Shown here: positions 60,745 through 64,000 of the stretch, piece after piece | Layout of the letters: the number at the start of each line of letters is the position of its first letter | How positions within the stretch are numbered: position 1 is the first letter of the stretch | DNA from: Cranoglanis bouderius | Taxonomy: Eukaryota > Chordata > Actinopteri > Siluriformes > Cranoglanididae | Reading direction: 5' to 3' | Assembly (NCBI GenBank): GCA_023630585.1 | Contig: CM042553.1 | Location: 19,926,520 to 19,990,519, forward strand | DNA: 64,000 bases | The notes under the pieces: model-generated | What the model was told of the DNA's origin: nothing | Databases searched by the model: none | What the model saw: only the letters and a program-made list of their open reading frames with translations | Made by a program: the position numbers and the translations under genes

Positions 60745-61045
60745 CTCTATCATCCCTATCCTCACCTATGGTCACATGCTGTGGGTAGTGACCAAAAGAA
60801 ATAGGTCACAAGTCTGTACAGGCAGCGGAAATGAGATTCCTCCACAGGGTTTCAGGCCTTAATCTCTGTGATAGGGTGAGGATCTTGACAATCCAGGTGA
60901 GCTTTGGAGTAGAGCTGTTGCTCCTCCAAATTGAGATGAGACTGTTGAAGTAGTTTGGGCATCTAACAAAGATGCTGGAGAGATTATATGTAACGGTTTA
61001 ATGTGGGATCATCTAGGGATCCCACATGAAGAGCTCGAATCTTCC
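60745..61045 (+). mobile_element. L2/Rex1-like LINE relic
   Basis: CTATCCTCACCTATGGTCAC, then GAAATGAGATTCCTCCACAG and TTTGGGCATCTAACAAAGAT match, at the DNA level, the C-terminal region of the LINE whose tail is at 38790-39035. Many stops. Confidence 0.65.
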
Positions 61046-61261
61046 AATATTTTTCTGCTACAATATTTTTCCAAGTACTCAGTTTGGTCCTCTGAAATAT
61101 TTTGCTGGTTCCACATCCAGACTGCAGTCTGCCAGTTGATGACTTCTGTTGTATACAATTTATCAATGGAAAGGGTCCACTAGTAGACCATTCTTAGCAC
61201 AACAGTGCAACTGATGGTAGCGTGTATCAGGCATTAACTAATGTAGTGATGGGTCAGTCAT

Positions 61262-61545
61262 TCATTCATCTTTAGTAACCACATTATAGTGTTCAGAGTC
61301 ATGATGAATCAAGAGCCTATTTGAGGAACACTGCATGCAAGGCAGGAATACACCCAGCACAAAACAACAGTCCATCACAGAGCATCACACACACTTGCAC
61401 ACACTTTTGGGAGGTGGTGGGACACATGGTGAACATCCAAAACTCTGCACAGACAGTAATCAGATCTTAGAGGATTGAATCATGGACCCTGGATTTCTGA
61501 GGCCACAACACTACCTGCTGCACCAGGTGGTGACAAGTTAAATTG
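61262..61545 (-). mobile_element. tRNA-headed SINE, near full length, diverged
   Basis: Plus strand shows the inverted SINE: tail side AGAGTCATGATGAATCAAGA, AGGCAGGAATACACCC, ACAGTCCATCACAGAGCATC and head side GTGGTGCAGCAGG when reverse-complemented. Box B is decayed (GATTCAATCC). Confidence 0.7.
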
Positions 61546-62823
61546 GTAATTAAGTTGGACTATAGACTATAAACACGCTTTAGCAGGCTCATCCTCCCTT
61601 GATGCACATCACCCCCAAAGGCTCCCCTCATGCAAATATTGACTGATGTCTTCATTTACTGTTGACCTAAATTGCACTTGGGCTGGTGAATATAAATAAG
61701 TATTTATTCACTTATCCAGAACAGATGGAGTTCTGGTTGTTTTTGTGTTTTAGCATACCATCTTGCATGACAAGGTAAATGAGGTCTATATATCTGTTAA
61801 TTCAGTGGATTAATTTGTTTTAATTAGCTTAAATAGCATGATTGGTATTATACTGCTGACTGTCTGATGATGAGCCCTTCTAATGCTGCCAACTTTTGCA
61901 GTCAATGTCAAGCAGATTAAGCTTCCTTTGTGAGGAAAAAGCAGATTTCAAATGAAAGTCCTCCAATCGACAGAGCAGTTCTTCCTGCATGTGAATGAGC
62001 CCACATGACAGTGACCGACAGGACTGATTACCAGAGCATCGATTGGGAAGTTGGGACATCACGCCCTTAGGTAGCCAGCGAGACAACAAAAGTCGACACC
62101 AGAGTCAAGCATGGGCACATTGCCACATAGAATGTCGTGAAGCTCGATCACACAGACAATCAGTTGTGTCCTTGGGTGAACTCTCATAGTCAACTTCATT
62201 GTGCATTTCTGTAAACTGACACAAAATTTCCCCATCCACGCATGAACCTACTGCACTTTTCTAATTAAAAGTCCCATTTATTTCCTTGCAAGAGTTGCAA
62301 CTTGCAATAGCTCCATCACAAGAAGAGCCAAATGTCTTCATTTTAATTTGACCCACCTCTCGATATTAGATCCTAGGGTGTTTGTCAGAGCAGGCCCAGG
62401 AAATCAATGTGGAGATCGATCCGGAGACAGAGAAAGAGAGAAGCATGTGGGAGAAACAAAGAGAAAGCAGGATGGAAAGAGCTAACTGGATTGGGCCTGG
62501 GATAATTGCGGCCTGATTGTAAGCTGATATCAATGTACCTTGACCTGAAAATCAGTCTATATTAATGGAAGCACTCTGACACTTTCTATGGATCTGTTTT
62601 CTTATTCAAACTGCCTCTGGGAGCACGGAAAATACAAGCTTTTTGTCCCAGAGCAAAATTGACCCGGTTCGATTGCCCAAACTTTCTAGAAGATTCTAAG
62701 CCTCCTCATTTTCTTTGTAATCACTTTGACTAGATTGTGTGAAGAATAGCGCAAAGATGATGCAGTGGACAGGGACAAATATCACAGATATTCTCAATGA
62801 TGAGTACTGAGGATTTAACCACG

Positions 62824-63015
62824 GTGAGTCTGGTGGTACAATGGGTAGTGTGATAGCCTCACAGTTCCAGGCTCTCCAGATCGATCCTGAGCTCTGATTG
62901 GAGTTTTGCATGTTCTCCCTCTGTTTGTGTGGGTTCCCTCAGGATTCTCCAGTTTACTCCCACCTCCAAAAACATGCAGGTAGAAAGATTGTGTATGTTG
63001 GCTGTATGTTCCACC
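62824..63015 (+). mobile_element. tRNA-headed SINE fragment
   Basis: GTCTGGTGGTACAATGGGTA then CCTCACAGTTCCAGGCTCTC, a box B-like GATCGATCC, and body GTTTGTGTGGGTTCCCTC followed by CCAGTTTACTCCCACC. The tail is missing or diverged. Confidence 0.7.
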
Positions 63016-63379
63016 AGGCTGGTGGAAAAGAACTAGAGCTAGAAACTAAAGCAGCAAATTGTTACTAAAGCAGCGAATACCACGTCTCCTCTGCCTTCTC
63101 ATGGGAAAAGGTGGAACAGATGCTAACACACAGAGGACACTCCTCCACCATAAGGTACCATGACAAATTCAATAGTCTGCACAAAGGAACAGCACGCACT
63201 AGCCAGAAGATCAAAATACACCTTTTTTTTCAGTGACTCAGTAACATTACCTTTATGCATGAGCTGTTTCATTTAGTTGGTTCATGAATGGTTTTAACGA
63301 ATTCAATTATAAAATTTCTAAAGGAATCTGTTTAAGTGACACAGTAACCTCCAACACATGGATTTAAGCTTGACAGGAG

Positions 63380-63700
63380 CATGCTCTGCATCAAACAGGG
63401 CATTCAGCAAAGCAAATCTAATTAGAGTACGGAGGCCACGCAAGGGTGCCCTTCAACATGCCGCGTCATCAGTGGCTTGTATTTAATCAAGCCTTATCAG
63501 CTTCCTAAGAGCAGAGGAACATTGGGGACGGCGGTCATGCTCACGCCTCTATCCCTAATTTTATCTGACGGGTAGTGATAAATGAACTGCTCTCCCCGGC
63601 ACAGGGCTCTTGTATTCATTGTCTGCATGTTTACTGGATCCCACGCTGAGGGAATTAATGAAGGTCAAGTGGAGAGGTGATTACTCCACAGACAAGTCCA
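63380..63700. other. Candidate conserved non-coding block
   Basis: Unique, balanced-composition sequence with AATCAAGCCTTATCAGCTTC, CTGACGGGTAGTGATAAATG and GAGGGAATTAATGAAGGTCA. No exon-like ORF with splice sites fits sez6. Function unknown. Confidence 0.28.
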
Positions 63701-64000
63701 GCGGTACACGCGTCTACAAAGTAATTCCTGTTTCCATAGATCAAGGGGGGAAAAGTGACTTTATTAACAAATAATATTAATTTAGCAGTGATTTGATAGT
63801 TTTGGGAAAACGGCAGTGTTAAGCACGTCTTTAGGTTCTTCCACATAGGCGAACTTGCAATAGTTTTAAAACAACCCTTTTTTGCCAAAAATGACATTTG
63901 CACCATTTTCCCCTTACCCCAAATGTATTCAATCAGACAAAATGTCTCAAGTTTGCTTCTTTAGATTTGCACTGGATTTAACCAGTACAGGAAGTGTATA

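Larger units (their letters stand above)
47155..64000 (-). other. Intron upstream of CUB1b (at least 16.8 kb, open at window edge)
   Basis: No further sez6 exon was found. It holds trinucleotide and dinucleotide repeats, AAGTCAAAATAAC repeats (50900-51060, 52375-52445), a MITE copy (54500-54845), the RTE-like LINE (56547-58309), an L2-like relic (60745-61045), SINEs (61262-61545, 62824-63015) and unique-looking blocks near 48760-49030, 52600-52860, 53530-53850, 59690-60330, 62370-62660 and 63380-63700. Nothing recognised in 47250-48700 or 58320-59690. Confidence 0.75.

Noticed and set aside
1..64000. Search for CRISPR arrays, operons or phage-like modules
   Set aside because: Introns, SINEs, LINEs and Tc1-like elements show vertebrate nuclear DNA; tandem repeats are micro- or minisatellites without spacer structure.

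Overview
The window is teleost nuclear DNA. It has a low density of coding exons, GT-AG introns, long (CA/GT)n and (TA)n microsatellites, Tc1-like transposons, fold-back MITEs, RTE-like and L2/Rex1-like LINE pieces and tRNA-headed SINEs. Several repeat families resemble ones I associate with catfish-type genomes, but that placement is a weak guess. No prokaryotic feature, CRISPR array or viral gene was seen.

One protein-coding gene is supported, on the minus strand and running right to left across the window. It is a seizure-related 6 (SEZ6) family gene, best matched to SEZ6 itself (teleost sez6a or sez6b). I could place 14 consecutive coding exons with consistent splice phases: second half of CUB1 (46962-47154), Sushi1 (27614-27799), CUB2 in two exons (24589-24757, 23808-23974), Sushi2 (22496-22690), CUB3 in two exons (22185-22323, 12150-12346), Sushi3 (10957-11151), Sushi4 (7048-7239), Sushi5 (5647-5841), a 36-nt linker (5022-5057), the transmembrane exon (4427-4535), the main cytoplasmic-tail exon with an NPxY motif (4236-4335) and a 30-nt terminal coding segment (476-505) followed by the 3' UTR. 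They total 2103 nt, an open frame of 700 residues plus stop. The N-terminal region and first half of CUB1 were not found and presumably lie beyond position 64000.

Layout: 1-505 is the 3' UTR and last codons. 506-12346 holds the tail, TM and Sushi5-3 exons and CUB3b, with a Tc1-like copy, an RTE-like LINE and MITE pieces between them. 12347-22184 is a 9.8-kb intron with two Tc1-like relics and candidate conserved non-coding blocks. 22185-27799 is the compact CUB3a to Sushi1 cluster, its exons squeezed between microsatellites. 27800-46961 is a 19.2-kb intron with nested MITEs, a decayed GCTAGC-rich repeat array, another Tc1-like relic and a CpG-rich patch. 47155-64000 is 5' intron sequence with a second, nearly identical RTE-like LINE flanked by a 9-bp target-site duplication.

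The least expected observations are a read-through alternative C-terminus with its own candidate poly(A) signal, (UG)n runs lying against three acceptor sites, and MITEs nested two or three deep. I found no convincing new gene system; the candidates for novelty are regulatory or repeat-structural.
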